A DNA stretch of 64,000 nucleotides from Acidobacteriota bacterium (lineage in GTDB: Bacteria > Acidobacteriota > UBA6911). A program made the translations under genes and the position numbers. Under the pieces are notes generated by a model. The model was not told where the DNA came from. It searched no databases and saw only the letters and a program-made list of their open reading frames with translations. Positions 63,295 to 64,000 of the stretch are shown one piece after another. Numbering within the stretch: the first letter of the stretch is position 1; every line of letters begins with the position of its first letter. The stretch is from positions 19,366-83,365 of the forward strand of contig JAAYAJ010000065.1 in NCBI GenBank assembly GCA_012719455.1, given 5' to 3'.

Positions 63295-64000
63295 TCACTC
63301 CTCAGAATCCTCCTTCTTGCAGCAATCGTTCAGGACGCTCCATGAAGCCCCGGTTTTCCGGCTATCTCCCCCGGATTGTCTCGTGGGCCGTCCTCTTCTC
63401 CGCGGGAAGAGAATGCGCCCCGTCATCCGCTCCAGCTCTCTGATGTAAGCCTCGTCTCCACAGGGCCGACCGCTCTTGGTGCAATCGCGGAGTAATTTCA
63501 GCTCGTTCCGGTCAACCCCGGCCTGGAGCCACAGGGACCAGTCCGCAGTGGACGGAGCCCCGTCCGGGAGCGGCGAAAGGATCGGATCCTCGCACAAGCC
63601 GCAATGGGCCCGAGCGCTGGACCAGGGATACTCCTCCGCCTTCGTCACCATTCCCGCGCGCACCGGGTTGAGCTCCACGTATCGCAGTGCGGTCCAGAAA
63701 TGAGACGGGCTCAGAACCGCCGAATAATAGCGCCCTTGCCACAAACGGCCGCTCAACCCGTACTTTCCGTTGAAATAGGCGGCATAGGGACCAAGCAGGT
63801 CGCGCATGGCCAGCGCCAGCGAGGCCTCCTCCATTGGTATGCACAACTGGTGTTCGTGATTGGTCATGAGGTTGTAGCCCAGGTGCAGCAGACCATGCCG
63901 CTCTGAAACCTGTGCCAGCATGCGGAGAAACACCCGCCGGTCATCGTCGTCAAGAAAGACGTTCATGCGATGGTTGCCGCGTTGAATGACATGGTGCGGC
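63295..64000 (-). mobile_element. REP-associated tyrosine transposase (RAYT, Y1_Tnp), N-terminus beyond window edge
   Basis: Reverse strand PHHVIQRGNHRMNVFLDDDDRRVFLRML...GYNLMTNHEHQLCIP...RLWQGRYYSAVLSPSHFWTALRYVELNPVRAGMV...YPWSSARAH. Confidence 0.88.

Overview
The 64 kb window is high-GC chromosomal DNA from a diderm bacterium, carrying about 58 supportable genes and no tRNA, rRNA or CRISPR array that I could find. An Acidobacteriota-like origin is a guess from gene content only. Most of the window is housekeeping: a citE-like fragment, queG, tsaD, mtnA, a cobalamin riboswitch with btuFCD and a TonB receptor, pgsA, ribH-nusB-lysS, a lolCD pair, bamA-skp-fabZ-lpxA-lpxI, spoIID, miaA, gatB, rnr, selA, a cold-shock gene, purH, an RNA m5U methyltransferase, comEC, tex, a YvcK-like gene, a molybdenum-related block (moaB, HTH-PBP regulator, modABC, xdhC), aroK/aroQ, ferredoxin, and a truncated RAYT transposase at the right edge. 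No obvious multi-gene unknown defence or biosynthetic system is present. The strongest unusual signals are: (1) a markedly lower-GC folP (dihydropteroate synthase) segment bounded by an 18-nt direct repeat (17/18 identical), which looks like an inserted one-gene cassette; (2) a 30-nt/60-nt tandem repeat encoding an acidic Ala/Thr/Glu/Pro insertion in the YqgF-like domain of Tex, which also has a basic tail; (3) a cobalamin riboswitch whose P1 strand is also complementary to the btuF start region; (4) an envelope operon lacking lpxD at its usual place, where two mutually exclusive GC-rich hairpins lie instead; (5) a degraded PIN/VapC-like remnant between strong hairpins and the RAYT. All family assignments are from reading motifs; no database search was run.
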